NCBI GenBank assembly: GCA_902475285.1
Contig: CABRZA010000019.1
Coordinates: 1-22,414 of the forward strand
Direction of reading: 5' to 3'
Origin: an uncultured Porphyromonadaceae bacterium
GTDB lineage: Bacteria > Bacteroidota > Bacteroidia > Bacteroidales > Muribaculaceae
DNA: 22,414 nucleotides
The first letter of the stretch is position 1, and the number at the start of each line of letters is the position of its first letter. Below, piece after piece: positions 13,906 to 21,447 of this stretch. The translations under genes were made by a program, and so were the position numbers. The notes under the pieces were generated by a model that saw only the letters and a program-made list of their open reading frames with translations, did no database searches and was not told the DNA's origin.

Positions 13906-14934
13906 TTATTTCGGATTGATTGTTTTTTCGAGGCGTTCGAGTGTTCGGAGAGCCTCCGGGAGGCGTCGCCAAGCGGCGGCGAGGCGGGCGAAGTCGCCCC
14001 AAGGCACGGCCGGGGAGCCCATTACGCGGCTGTCGGAGGGGACGCTCTTGGGTATGCCTGTCTGGGCTCCAACGGCCACGCGGTCGCCCACTTCGATGTG
14101 ACCGGCTATGCCCACCTGGCCTCCTATCATGCAGTTGGCGCCCACTTTCGACGAGCCTGCCACGCCAACCTGTGCGGCCATGACGGTGTCGTGACCTACT
14201 GTGACGTTGTGGCCTACCTGGATGAGGTTGTCGAGCTTGACGCCGCGTTCTATGCGTGTGGCGCCCATTGTTGAGCGGTCGACGGTGGTGTTTGCGCCGA
14301 TTTCGACGTCGTCGGCAATGTCGACGATGCCTATCTGTTCGATTTTGTGGTAAACGCCTTTGTCGTCGGGCGCGAAGCCGAATCCGTCGGCGCCTATCAC
14401 CGCGCCTGAGTGTATGGTGCAGCGGTCGCCTATGCGGCAGCCGTAGTATATTTTGGCGCCGGCGTAGACGGTGGTGTCGTCGCCGATGGTGCATCCGGGG
14501 CCGACGTATGCCTGTGGATATATTTTCACGCCTCGGCCGAGCTTTGTGCCGGCACCGATGTAGGCGAAGGCTCCGATGTAGGCGTCGTCGGGTACTTCTA
14601 CACCTTCGCCGATGAAGCACGGCTGCTCTACGCCCGAGGGCTGCGGCTTGATGAACTGAGCGGCGAGGTTGAGCAGCTGCGAGAGTGCCACATATGGGTC
14701 GTCGACGCGGATGAGTGTAGCCTTTACGGGGTGCTCGGGCACGAAGTCGCGGCCCACGAGCACTATCGAGGCGCCTGTGGTGTATATATAATGGGTATAC
14801 TTTGGGTTGGAGAGAAATGTGAGTGTGCCCGGGGTGGCGCTTTCGATTTTGGCGAATGTTTCGACGACGGCATCGGGGGCTCCTTCGACGGTGCCTCCCA
14901 AATGCTTGGCTATGATTTCGGCTGTAAGCTGCAT
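13906..14934 (-). CDS. lpxD: UDP-3-O-(3-hydroxyacyl)glucosamine N-acyltransferase
   Basis: Third enzyme of lipid A synthesis, adding the second 3-hydroxyacyl chain. An N-terminal uridine-binding domain (about 1-95, with LTFLSNPKYTHYIY) precedes a long hexapeptide-repeat beta helix (about 105-310) and a short C-terminal helix. The likely catalytic histidine is H242 in LIQVGHNVTVG, aligned with E. coli H239. GADGFGFAPD is a strong family signature. The 342-residue length is normal. It is first in the lpxD, lpxC-fabZ, lpxA group and has a promoter just upstream at 14968-14998. Confidence 0.97.
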   Translation of the reverse strand: MQLTAEIIAKHLGGTVEGAPDAVVETFAKIESATPGTLTFLSNPKYTHYIYTTGASIVLVGRDFVPEHPVKATLIRVDDPYVALSQLLNLAAQFIKPQPSGVEQPCFIGEGVEVPDDAYIGAFAYIGAGTKLGRGVKIYPQAYVGPGCTIGDDTTVYAGAKIYYGCRIGDRCTIHSGAVIGADGFGFAPDDKGVYHKIEQIGIVDIADDVEIGANTTVDRSTMGATRIERGVKLDNLIQVGHNVTVGHDTVMAAQVGVAGSSKVGANCMIGGQVGIAGHIEVGDRVAVGAQTGIPKSVPSDSRVMGSPAVPWGDFARLAAAWRRLPEALRTLERLEKTINPK

Positions 14935-14967
14935 GTGGTCAATGACGGGGGTTGCGGTTTATTCGTG

Positions 14968-14998
14968 CAAAGTTAAGTATTTTTTCCGAAAGCCGAAA
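14968..14998 (-). promoter_or_regulatory. Probable Bacteroidota-type promoter for the lpx group
   Basis: The minus strand has a full TAACTTTG -7 box (14968-14975). About 19 bases further upstream is TTTC, one base off the TTTG -33 consensus. The box is 33 bases before the lpxD ATG, a normal leader length. The -33 side overlaps the tail of a terminator-like hairpin behind the MFS gene. Confidence 0.6.
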
Positions 14999-15033
14999 AT
15001 ATTCCCGCCCAAAACGCACTCAGCGGCGGCGGG
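14995..15033 (-). terminator. Weak terminator-like hairpin at the end of the MFS gene
   Basis: On the minus strand CCCGCC (15028-15033) can pair with GGCGGG (15004-15009) around an 18-base loop, followed by AATATTTTC. The hairpin overlaps the MFS stop codon. The stem is only 6 bp and the T tract is interrupted, so this is tentative. Confidence 0.35.
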
Positions 15034-16354
15034 TGAGGCTGAGGATGGCGGCGGCGAGTGCGAATAGGGCGCTGAGAATGAGGCAGGCGCGTGTTGCGGC
15101 GGTTGCACCGGCGAAGAAGCTGAAGAGGATGGTGACGGCTGTGGCGCCGAGGGTTTGTCCGCAGAGGCGCGCGGTGCTCTGCATGCCGCTGACGCCACCG
15201 GCGCGCGATATGGGCGAAGAGCGCACCATGACGATGTTGTTGGGTGTCTGGAAGAATCCGTAGCCCACGCCGCAGAGAGCCATGCGCCATGCGATGCCCC
15301 ACACGGAGGTGTCGGCGCCGACGGTGAGGAGGCTGAGCAGGCCGGCTATGAAGAAGGCCATTCCCAATGCTGCGAGTACTGCCGGCGAGCGGCGTTCGGC
15401 CAGGCGCGCCACGGCGGGCGATATGGCCATGGTTGCTATTGGCCAGGGTGTGAGGAGGAGGCCTACGGTCATGCTGTCGTAGCCAAGGGAGTTCATCAGC
15501 AGGAAGGGCAGGGCTATGCAGGTGGCCGTCTGTGCTATGAACGAGCACATTGATGTGACGATGCTGAGGGTGTAGACGCGGTCGGAGAAGAGGTCGACGG
15601 GGAGGAGCGGCGCGGTGCGTCCGCGCTGGCGGCGGACGTAGACCGTGCCGAGGATTGCGCTGACGGCGAGGAGCGCGACGGAAGGCATGGCGTTGCCTCC
15701 GCGCGAGAAGTTGCCCAGGGCGAGGAAGAGGCTGCCGAAGACTACGGCGTTGAGGATGGCGCTGACGGTGTCGAAGGGAGTGCGGACGCCGCCGCCGGGG
15801 TTGTCGGGGAGGTTGCCGCGGCCCAGGAGGAAGCCGGCGATGCCGAGGGGGATGTTGACGATGAAGAGCCAGTGCCATGATGCGCCGGAGAGAACGAGGC
15901 CGGCAACCGTTGGGCCGGCGGCTGTGGCCACGGCTATCACCATGGCGTTGAGAGCGAGGCCGCGGCCGAGGCGGGAGGGGGAGTAGATGATGCGGGTAAG
16001 GGCTATGTTGACGCCCATCACGCATGCTCCGCCGAGGCCTTGGAGGGCTCGTGCGGCCACGAGTGTGGCGAAGCCCTGTGCGGCGGCACACAGCGCCGAG
16101 GCGGCGGTGAAGAGTGCCACGCCGGCGAGGAAGACCCGGCGGTAGCCGTAGATGTCGCCCAGCGACGACAGGGGCAGGAGGAGCATGGTGAGCACGAGCT
16201 GGTAGGATGTGACGACCCAGACGGCGGCGGAGTCGCTCACGGCGAACTCTTCGGCCATGACGGGGAGTGCGACGTTGACGACGGTAACGTCGAGAACGGT
16301 CATCATGAGCACCGTGAGCAGCGATGCTATAGCGGCAGTCTTACGGAATGTCAT
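15020..16354 (-). CDS. MFS transporter, DHA2 (EmrB/QacA-like) family
   Basis: A 444-residue inner-membrane transporter with about 12-14 hydrophobic spans. DHA2-type motifs are DVTVVNVALPVMAEEF in span 1, WVVTSYQLVLTMLLLPLSSLGDIYGYRRVF (spans 2-3 with motif A-like GDIYGYRR), AARALQGLGGACVMGVNIAL (motif B) and a motif C-like AATAAGPTVAGLVL preceding WHWLFIVNIPLG. Such proteins export drugs or other hydrophobic compounds using the proton gradient; the substrate is unknown. The frame can be extended to a TTG at 16366, but the ATG at 16354 gives a normal MTFRKTAAIASLL start. It begins 12 bases after the stop of the DUF1016 remnant and is the last gene before the lpx promoter. Confidence 0.9.
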   Translation of the reverse strand: MTFRKTAAIASLLTVLMMTVLDVTVVNVALPVMAEEFAVSDSAAVWVVTSYQLVLTMLLLPLSSLGDIYGYRRVFLAGVALFTAASALCAAAQGFATLVAARALQGLGGACVMGVNIALTRIIYSPSRLGRGLALNAMVIAVATAAGPTVAGLVLSGASWHWLFIVNIPLGIAGFLLGRGNLPDNPGGGVRTPFDTVSAILNAVVFGSLFLALGNFSRGGNAMPSVALLAVSAILGTVYVRRQRGRTAPLLPVDLFSDRVYTLSIVTSMCSFIAQTATCIALPFLLMNSLGYDSMTVGLLLTPWPIATMAISPAVARLAERRSPAVLAALGMAFFIAGLLSLLTVGADTSVWGIAWRMALCGVGYGFFQTPNNIVMVRSSPISRAGGVSGMQSTARLCGQTLGATAVTILFSFFAGATAATRACLILSALFALAAAILSLTRRR

Positions 16355-16366
16355 GGCAGCCGGCAA

Positions 16367-16762
16367 TCATCTGAATTCAACAAACGTGCGTGCAGAAGCT
16401 TCTCCAATAGAGATAACTTGCAGAAAATGAGACCATGACAATTTGGACATCACTGGTGTCCAAATTGACAAGTCAGGAAAACGTTCTGCAAAGAGGCGCA
16501 TTCTGTTAAGGTTTTTTACCGAGAACTGGCTGCCGCCGTATTCTTCGGTGAGACGCTGCGAAATAGTTTCGACTATCTGCTTGCCGTAGGCGGCGCGCTC
16601 GCCGTGGAGTACGTCGCGGTTGATGCGTTCGCCGATATGCCAGTACATAAGTGTCATGCCCGCATTGACGGTAGCCGCAACTTGCGAGCGGGTCTGTTCG
16701 ATCAGGGCACGGATGTCGGAGATTATTTTGTTCTCTGAGGAATTGCTCAATGTCTGTTCCAT
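16367..16762 (-). pseudogene. Truncated DUF1016 (YhcG-like) protein, N-terminal part only
   Basis: A 131-residue frame matching the N-terminal domain of DUF1016/YhcG proteins: RALIEQTRSQVAATVNAGMTLMYWHIGERI, then GKQIVETISQRLTEEYG and FSVKNLNRMRLFAERFP, ending at KLSWSHFLQVISI. Complete members are about 330-380 residues and carry a C-terminal PDDEXK nuclease-like domain. Here the protein runs into an unrelated tail and stops, and the next bases already belong to the MFS gene, so the nuclease half is missing. The DNA is visibly more AT-rich than both neighbours, which suggests acquired DNA later trimmed. It might still make a short product, since its start is intact. Complete members often accompany restriction or mobile loci; none is visible here. 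Confidence 0.8.
16436..16470. repeat. Inverted repeat inside the DUF1016 remnant
   Basis: Arms tgacaatttggaca (16436-16449) and tgtccaaattgaca (16457-16470) are inverted copies with one mismatch pair in 14. The central 11 bp are perfect and the loop is 7 bases. It lies about 70 bases before the truncation point and codes for SIWTPVMSKLS in the remnant, so the symmetry may be partly coincidental. Confidence 0.65.
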
Positions 16763-16789
16763 GGTGCTGTGCGGGTATTGTGTCGGCTG

Positions 16790-18589
16790 TCAGTCGTCGC
16801 AGTAGTGGCGGAGGACTCGGCGGTAGGAGTTGAAGATTTTACTCTTGGAGACGAAGCCTACGTAGGTGCCGTTGTCGACCACGGGGAGGTTCCATGCGCC
16901 GGTGTCGTCGAAGGTCTTCATCACTGAGTCCATGCTTTGGTTCACTTCGATTTTTGCGGGGGGCATCGACATGAATGTGCTCACACGCATGCGGCGGTAG
17001 AGGTCGGGGCGGAACATGATGTTGCGTATCTCGTCGAGGAGGACTACGCCTACGAGTTCGCGCTTCTCGTTGATTACGGGGAAGAGGTTGCGCTTGCTTT
17101 TGGCTATGGTGTCGACCATGTCTTTGAGCGTCATGTCGGGGTATACGGGGAGGAAGTCGGTCTCTATCACGTTGTTGACTTTGAGGAGTGTGAGCACGGC
17201 CTTGTCCTTGTGGTGGGTGAGGAGCTCGCCGCGCTTGGCCAGGCGCATGGTGTAGATGGAGTAGGGTTCGAAGAACTTGATGGTTCCGTAGGATATTGTG
17301 CTCACTATCAGCAGCGGTAGGAAGAGGTCGTAGCCTCCGGTGAGCTCGGCTGAGAGGAAGATTGCCATGAGGGGTGCGTGCATCACGCCGCTCATCACGC
17401 CTGCCATGCCTATGAGGGCGAAGTTTTTGGTGGAGAGTTCGCCCCAGCCCAATTGGTTGACTATGAAGGCGAAGAGGAATCCCGTGAGGCATCCCACATA
17501 GAGCGATGGAGCGAATGTGCCGCCCACGCCACCGGCTCCGTTGGTGGCCGATGTTGCGAAGGCCTTGGTGGCCACCACCATGCCGATGAATATTGCCAGG
17601 AACCATACCTGGTTGCGGTCGCCGTAGAATAGCGAGCCGTTGACTATCGACGATGTGTCGCCGGCGAGCAGGCCGATGATGGAGCCGTAGCCTTCGCCGT
17701 AGAGTGGCGGGAAGACGAAGACCAGGAGCGAGAGTATGGCGCAGCCCACGGCGGTGCGCGCCCAGCGGTTTTTGAACCTTGCGAAGAAGTTCTCCATCAT
17801 GTTCATCACACGGGTGAAGTAGAGCGAGGCCAGGCCGCACACTACGCCGAGGAGTATCACATACGGTATGCGCGAGGTGTAGAAGTCCTCGGTCTGTGCG
17901 AAGAAGAATTCGAACTCGTAGCCGGTGTATACGTAGGCGAGTGTGGTGCTGGTGATGGATGCAATCAGCAGGGGCATTACGGATACCGTGGTTAGGTCGA
18001 GCATGAGTACTTCGAGGGTGAACAGCATGCCTGCTATTGGGGCCTTGAAGATGCCGGCAATGCCTGCGGCGGCACCGCATCCGACAAGAATCATGAGGAT
18101 GCGCGGCGACATGCGGAATGTTCGGCCGAGATTGGATCCTATGGCAGCGCCGGTGTAGACTATCGGGCCTTCGGCTCCGACCGAACCGCCGAATCCTATG
18201 GTGACGGAGCTGGCCAGGACGGAGGTGTAGATGTTGTGGCGCTTGAGGCGGCTCTTGTTCTGCGATATGGCGTAGAGCACTCGCGTGACACCGTGGCTGA
18301 TGTCGTCGCGGACGATGTAGCGCACATAGAGGGCGGTGAGGATTACACCGACGGCGGGGAGGAGGATGTAGAGGTAGTTGCCGGCCTCGGGGTTGACGCG
18401 AGCGGTGAGTGCGCCCGATATGGTGTGTATCAGGAATTTGAGGACAATGGCCGCCAGGCCGCTGAATATACCCACGAAGAAGGCCAGCAGCAGCACGAAG
18501 TTTTTCTCCTTTATGTGTTTCTCGCGCCAAAGCAGGAAGCTGAAAAAAGCATCGCGCATGCGGCGGAAAGCCGGTGGTGTTTCGTTCAT
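16790..18589 (-). CDS. CLC-family chloride channel/transporter with CBS pair
   Basis: A 599-residue protein with the CLC membrane domain (about residues 30-440) and two cytoplasmic CBS domains (about 465-590). The gating glutamate is present (GSVGAEGP, E140, matching E. coli E148). The second anion-site loop (GVGGTFAP) and a pore tyrosine (SIYTMRL) are also present. At the internal proton-glutamate position (E. coli E203) the sequence reads LEV, so valine replaces it, as in eukaryotic CLC channels. The GSGIP serine region reads SHGVT. Together these suggest chloride conduction without tight proton coupling; this is inference. The CBS pair suggests control by an adenosyl ligand. It lies 16 bases after the glycosylphosphotransferase gene and 27 before the DUF1016 remnant. 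Confidence 0.93.
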   Translation of the reverse strand: MNETPPAFRRMRDAFFSFLLWREKHIKEKNFVLLLAFFVGIFSGLAAIVLKFLIHTISGALTARVNPEAGNYLYILLPAVGVILTALYVRYIVRDDISHGVTRVLYAISQNKSRLKRHNIYTSVLASSVTIGFGGSVGAEGPIVYTGAAIGSNLGRTFRMSPRILMILVGCGAAAGIAGIFKAPIAGMLFTLEVLMLDLTTVSVMPLLIASITSTTLAYVYTGYEFEFFFAQTEDFYTSRIPYVILLGVVCGLASLYFTRVMNMMENFFARFKNRWARTAVGCAILSLLVFVFPPLYGEGYGSIIGLLAGDTSSIVNGSLFYGDRNQVWFLAIFIGMVVATKAFATSATNGAGGVGGTFAPSLYVGCLTGFLFAFIVNQLGWGELSTKNFALIGMAGVMSGVMHAPLMAIFLSAELTGGYDLFLPLLIVSTISYGTIKFFEPYSIYTMRLAKRGELLTHHKDKAVLTLLKVNNVIETDFLPVYPDMTLKDMVDTIAKSKRNLFPVINEKRELVGVVLLDEIRNIMFRPDLYRRMRVSTFMSMPPAKIEVNQSMDSVMKTFDDTGAWNLPVVDNGTYVGFVSKSKIFNSYRRVLRHYCDD

Positions 18590-18605
18590 ATCTGACAGGA
18601 GTGTG

Positions 18606-20030
18606 TCACAGTCCGCGGCCTGTGACGACGGTGTTGACGGTGTAGAAAAGTATCTTGAGGTCGACGGCGAGGCTTATGTTCTCGAGGTAGAGGAGGTCGT
18701 AGTCGAGGCGTTCGAGCATCTGGTCGACAGTTGAGGCGTATCCGTATTTCACCATTCCCCACGATGTGATGCCCGGGCGCACCTGATGGACGAGTGAGTA
18801 GGCCGGTCGTGCAGCCACGAGGCGGCGCACATAGTAGTCGCGCTCGGGGCGCGGGCCCACGAGCGACATCTCGCCTATGAGTACGTTCCAGAACTGTGGC
18901 AGCTCGTCGAGGCGGTACTTGCGGAGTGTGCGGCCAAGGCGTGTCACGCGAGGATCGTCGTCGCAAGCCAGAGCGGGGCCGTTGGCCTCGGCGTCGATGC
19001 GCATGGTGCGGAACTTGTTGATTTTAAAGGGTTTCTTGAACCGCCCTATTCGTTCCTGGCGGAATAGCACGGGGCCTTTTGAGTCGATGCGCACGGCTAT
19101 GGCTATTGCGGCGAGGAGGGGGCTCAGGAGTATGAGTGCGGCGGCCGACACCACGATGTCGCCCATGCGCTTGAAGTTGACGGCCGTGGGCGATATTCGT
19201 GAGGCGGTGATGTCGATGAGAGGTTCGTTGCTTACGGCCGACACCCGTGGGCGCACGCCCATGAGGCCGTGTATGTCGGGGCTCACGAATAGGGGGATTC
19301 CGAGGGGGTATAGCCTCTCGATGAGGGCAGCGGTGTGGGTGACGCCTTTCGACGACGGGAAAACGGCCACGGCGCCTATTCGGTGGTGCCGGCAGATGTC
19401 GGCGGCGTCGGTACCGCGCACCACGGGGAGGCCGGCGAAGGTGTCGGATGAAATGCTGCCGTCGGTGTCGATTATCATCTTAACCCTCAGGCCGGAGCGG
19501 CCGTCGGAGCGCAGGAGTCGGCGCACCTTGCGTTCGGAGGCGGCGTCGGCACCGGCCACGGCGGTGTCGATTGAGTAGTCGCCCCGGCGCACGCGGTGTG
19601 CGGCGGCTGTGAGGACGACCATGCGTGTGATGTAGCAGGGCACCAGGAGCGATAGGAAGAGGGTGAGGATGAGCTCGTAGTTGGTTGCGCGTTCGGGGAT
19701 GTCGTCGTTGATGAGGGCGATGAGGAAAATCACCAGCGTTGCGGCGAGTGCCACGGCTACGGTGATGAGGCTCTCGTCGAGGCGCGACTTGTAGAGTGTG
19801 TTGGCGCGGTTGTAGCTGCCCATGAGGGCGAAGAGTGCCACCATGAGGAAGGGCACCAGGAGCTGCTCGGCCACCAGGGGCGGCCAGAAGAGGAAGTCGG
19901 CGAGGTTGTCGGGGCGAGTCCGGGCGGGTATGGTGAAGAAGCGCAGCACGTCGAAAATGGCGAAGCCTACCGCCGACGATATGAAGTCGGCGGCGATGAG
20001 CTTCATGCGTTGAGCACTCACTATCTTCAT
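18606..20030 (-). CDS. Polyprenyl glycosylphosphotransferase (WcaJ-like sugar transferase)
   Basis: A 474-residue membrane enzyme. The first about 150 residues contain four hydrophobic spans, followed by a degenerate nucleotide-binding-like middle region (about 155-270). The C-terminal bacterial sugar transferase domain (about 285-474) starts with a membrane helix, DIVVSAAALILLSPLLAAIAI. It carries the family motifs GPVLFRQERIG, INKFRTMR, YRLDELPQFWNVLIGEMSLVGPRPE and VRPGITSWG. It should transfer a sugar-1-phosphate from a UDP-sugar to undecaprenyl phosphate, starting a capsule, exopolysaccharide or glycan chain. No glycosyltransferase cluster is adjacent, so it is an isolated initiating enzyme. 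It follows tsaC by 10 bases. ATGs at 20030 and 20006 are both possible. Confidence 0.92.
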   Translation of the reverse strand: MKIVSAQRMKLIAADFISSAVGFAIFDVLRFFTIPARTRPDNLADFLFWPPLVAEQLLVPFLMVALFALMGSYNRANTLYKSRLDESLITVAVALAATLVIFLIALINDDIPERATNYELILTLFLSLLVPCYITRMVVLTAAAHRVRRGDYSIDTAVAGADAASERKVRRLLRSDGRSGLRVKMIIDTDGSISSDTFAGLPVVRGTDAADICRHHRIGAVAVFPSSKGVTHTAALIERLYPLGIPLFVSPDIHGLMGVRPRVSAVSNEPLIDITASRISPTAVNFKRMGDIVVSAAALILLSPLLAAIAIAVRIDSKGPVLFRQERIGRFKKPFKINKFRTMRIDAEANGPALACDDDPRVTRLGRTLRKYRLDELPQFWNVLIGEMSLVGPRPERDYYVRRLVAARPAYSLVHQVRPGITSWGMVKYGYASTVDQMLERLDYDLLYLENISLAVDLKILFYTVNTVVTGRGL

Positions 20031-20040
20031 AAATAGCTTG

Positions 20041-20622
20041 TTATTTGCGCAATACCTTGAAAGTTCCGTCCTCTTGCAGGCGCATTACCGTCGAAGCCTT
20101 CTCAGCCGGGGCTTCGTCGCGGCGCGAGGAGCACACATAGTCGACGGCGGCGACGATGTCGGGCGATATTTCGCCGAAACACAGGGGCGTGGGCTGGCCG
20201 CTGACGTTGGCCGAGGTCGACACCAGGGGCTTTCCGAAGTCGCGGCACAGGCGGCAGCTGAAAGGCTCGTGTGTGAGTCGCACTCCTATGCTGCCGTCGG
20301 CGGCGAGCAGCTCGGGAGCTATTGCAGCGGCTGGGTTGACACCGTCGTAGACGATGGTCAAGGGCTTGTCGGTGAACTCGATGAGCTGCCATGCTACGTC
20401 GGGGATGCCGTAGGCCGTTCGCTCGAGCTGGCCCTCGCTGCCCACGAGGGTTATGAGGGCCTTGGCGTCGGCACGGCGCTTGATGTGGAATATGCGGAGC
20501 ACGGCCTCGGAGCATGTGGCGTCGCAGCCCAGGCCCCACACGGTGTCGGTGGGATAGAGTATCACGCCTCCTCGGCGCAGCACGGCGATGGCGGCGCGGA
20601 TGTCGTCGGTATATTCGGTCAT
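20041..20622 (-). CDS. tsaC: Threonylcarbamoyl-AMP synthase (TsaC/Sua5/YrdC family)
   Basis: A 193-residue YrdC-domain enzyme that makes threonylcarbamoyl-AMP from threonine, bicarbonate and ATP for the t6A37 modification of tRNAs decoding ANN codons. Family features are GGVILYPTDTVWGLGCDA near the N terminus, IKRRADAKALITLV (the KxR nucleotide/substrate segment), GSIGVRLTHEPF and a PLVSTSANVSGQ signature. It is the short form without the C-terminal Sua5 domain. Its ATG overlaps the tsaB stop by 4 bases, placing two enzymes of the same pathway under coupled translation. Confidence 0.95.
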   Translation of the reverse strand: MTEYTDDIRAAIAVLRRGGVILYPTDTVWGLGCDATCSEAVLRIFHIKRRADAKALITLVGSEGQLERTAYGIPDVAWQLIEFTDKPLTIVYDGVNPAAAIAPELLAADGSIGVRLTHEPFSCRLCRDFGKPLVSTSANVSGQPTPLCFGEISPDIVAAVDYVCSSRRDEAPAEKASTVMRLQEDGTFKVLRK

Positions 20623-21317
20623 AACAAGCTCTTAGGTGTGGTTGCCTGGAATTCCTTGCGGTAGAGGGGCGTGGAGTATGCCACGTCGATGAAGTCGCGG
20701 CGTGCGTAAGCGCGGTCGACCAGTGCCGTCATGTCGACGGCGAGTGCTTCCACATCTTCCACATAGCGTGCGTGTGGGCAGTCGGCGAAGAAGTCGCGAG
20801 CCTTTGCGGCGCCGCTGCCGAAGAAGAGCAGGGGTCGGCCGGAGGCTTTGAGTGCGGCGTAGGCGTCGCCTTCGACGATGAGTGCCTGCGGAGCCATTAC
20901 GGGCTGGAGGCCGAAGTCGTAGGCGGCGGTGTATACTTCCATTCGGCGTGCGTCGACCATGGGTATGAATACCGTGTCGGGGTCGATGTCGTCGGCGGAG
21001 AACATCACCCGTGTTGCCAGAAGCTCGAGGGTGTCGATGCCGATGAGGGGAATTTTGAGAGCGTAGGCGAGGCCTTTCGCCTCGCTGAGACCTATGCGGA
21101 GGCCGGTGTAGCTGCCGGGGCCGAGGCTCACGGCCACGGCGTCGACGGGGAGCTCTATGTCGCGCGCATAGTCGAGACAGTGCTTTATGAAGTCGCTGAG
21201 CATGGTTGCGTGGTTTCGCCCGGCGAAGTCCTCGCGGTGCGCCACCACCATGCCTTCCGAAGTCAGCGCCACCGAGCAGGGGGCGCCGCTGCTTTCGATA
21301 TTGAGTATTGTTGCCAT
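20619..21317 (-). CDS. tsaB: tRNA threonylcarbamoyladenosine synthesis protein TsaB
   Basis: A 232-residue ASKHA-fold protein, the partner that dimerises with TsaD in the t6A synthase complex. It begins ATILNIESSGAPCSVAL and has the hallmark SLGPGSYTGLRIGLSEAKGLAYAL segment, then IPLIGIDTLELLA and FIPMVDARRMEVYTA. The frame is open up to 21401, but the upstream residues are not family-like and a -7 promoter box lies at 21327-21334, so the start is the ATG at 21317. It is first in the run tsaB-tsaC-glycosylphosphotransferase-CLC and is divergent from yicC. Confidence 0.95.
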   Translation of the reverse strand: MATILNIESSGAPCSVALTSEGMVVAHREDFAGRNHATMLSDFIKHCLDYARDIELPVDAVAVSLGPGSYTGLRIGLSEAKGLAYALKIPLIGIDTLELLATRVMFSADDIDPDTVFIPMVDARRMEVYTAAYDFGLQPVMAPQALIVEGDAYAALKASGRPLLFFGSGAAKARDFFADCPHARYVEDVEALAVDMTALVDRAYARRDFIDVAYSTPLYRKEFQATTPKSLL

Positions 21318-21326
21318 AATTAATGG

Positions 21327-21334
21327 CAAAGTTA
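21327..21334 (-). promoter_or_regulatory. Promoter -7 box for tsaB
   Basis: The minus strand reads TAACTTTG, a perfect -7 box, only 9 bases before the tsaB ATG. A TTG at 21359-21361 would be the -33 element, but with a 24-base spacer it is too far for a clean match. The transcript would have almost no leader. Confidence 0.55.
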
Positions 21335-21378
21335 GCATTTTTTGCCCGATAATATGCCCAAGCGCCGCGAGTTTTTTG

Positions 21379-21386
21379 TAATTTTG
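21379..21386 (+). promoter_or_regulatory. Promoter -7 box for yicC
   Basis: The plus strand reads TAATTTTG, a perfect -7 box, 61 bases before the yicC ATG. The -33 element is weak: TATG at 21353-21356 with a 22-base spacer. Together with the tsaB box it forms a divergent promoter region of about 130 bases. Confidence 0.5.
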
Positions 21387-21447
21387 CAGTCGATAAGCCA
21401 TCGGAGAGCTTCCGCATGGGCTTGTCGAGACTTTTAAATGTGAAGAT

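Noticed and set aside
13304..14620. Long arginine- and histidine-rich minus-strand frame
   Set aside because: It is a shadow of lpxD and lpxC-fabZ; low-complexity R/H/P composition is typical of the wrong frame in GC-rich DNA.
16355..16366. TTG start for the MFS gene
   Set aside because: It adds only four residues directly after a stop codon; the ATG at 16354 gives a standard start.
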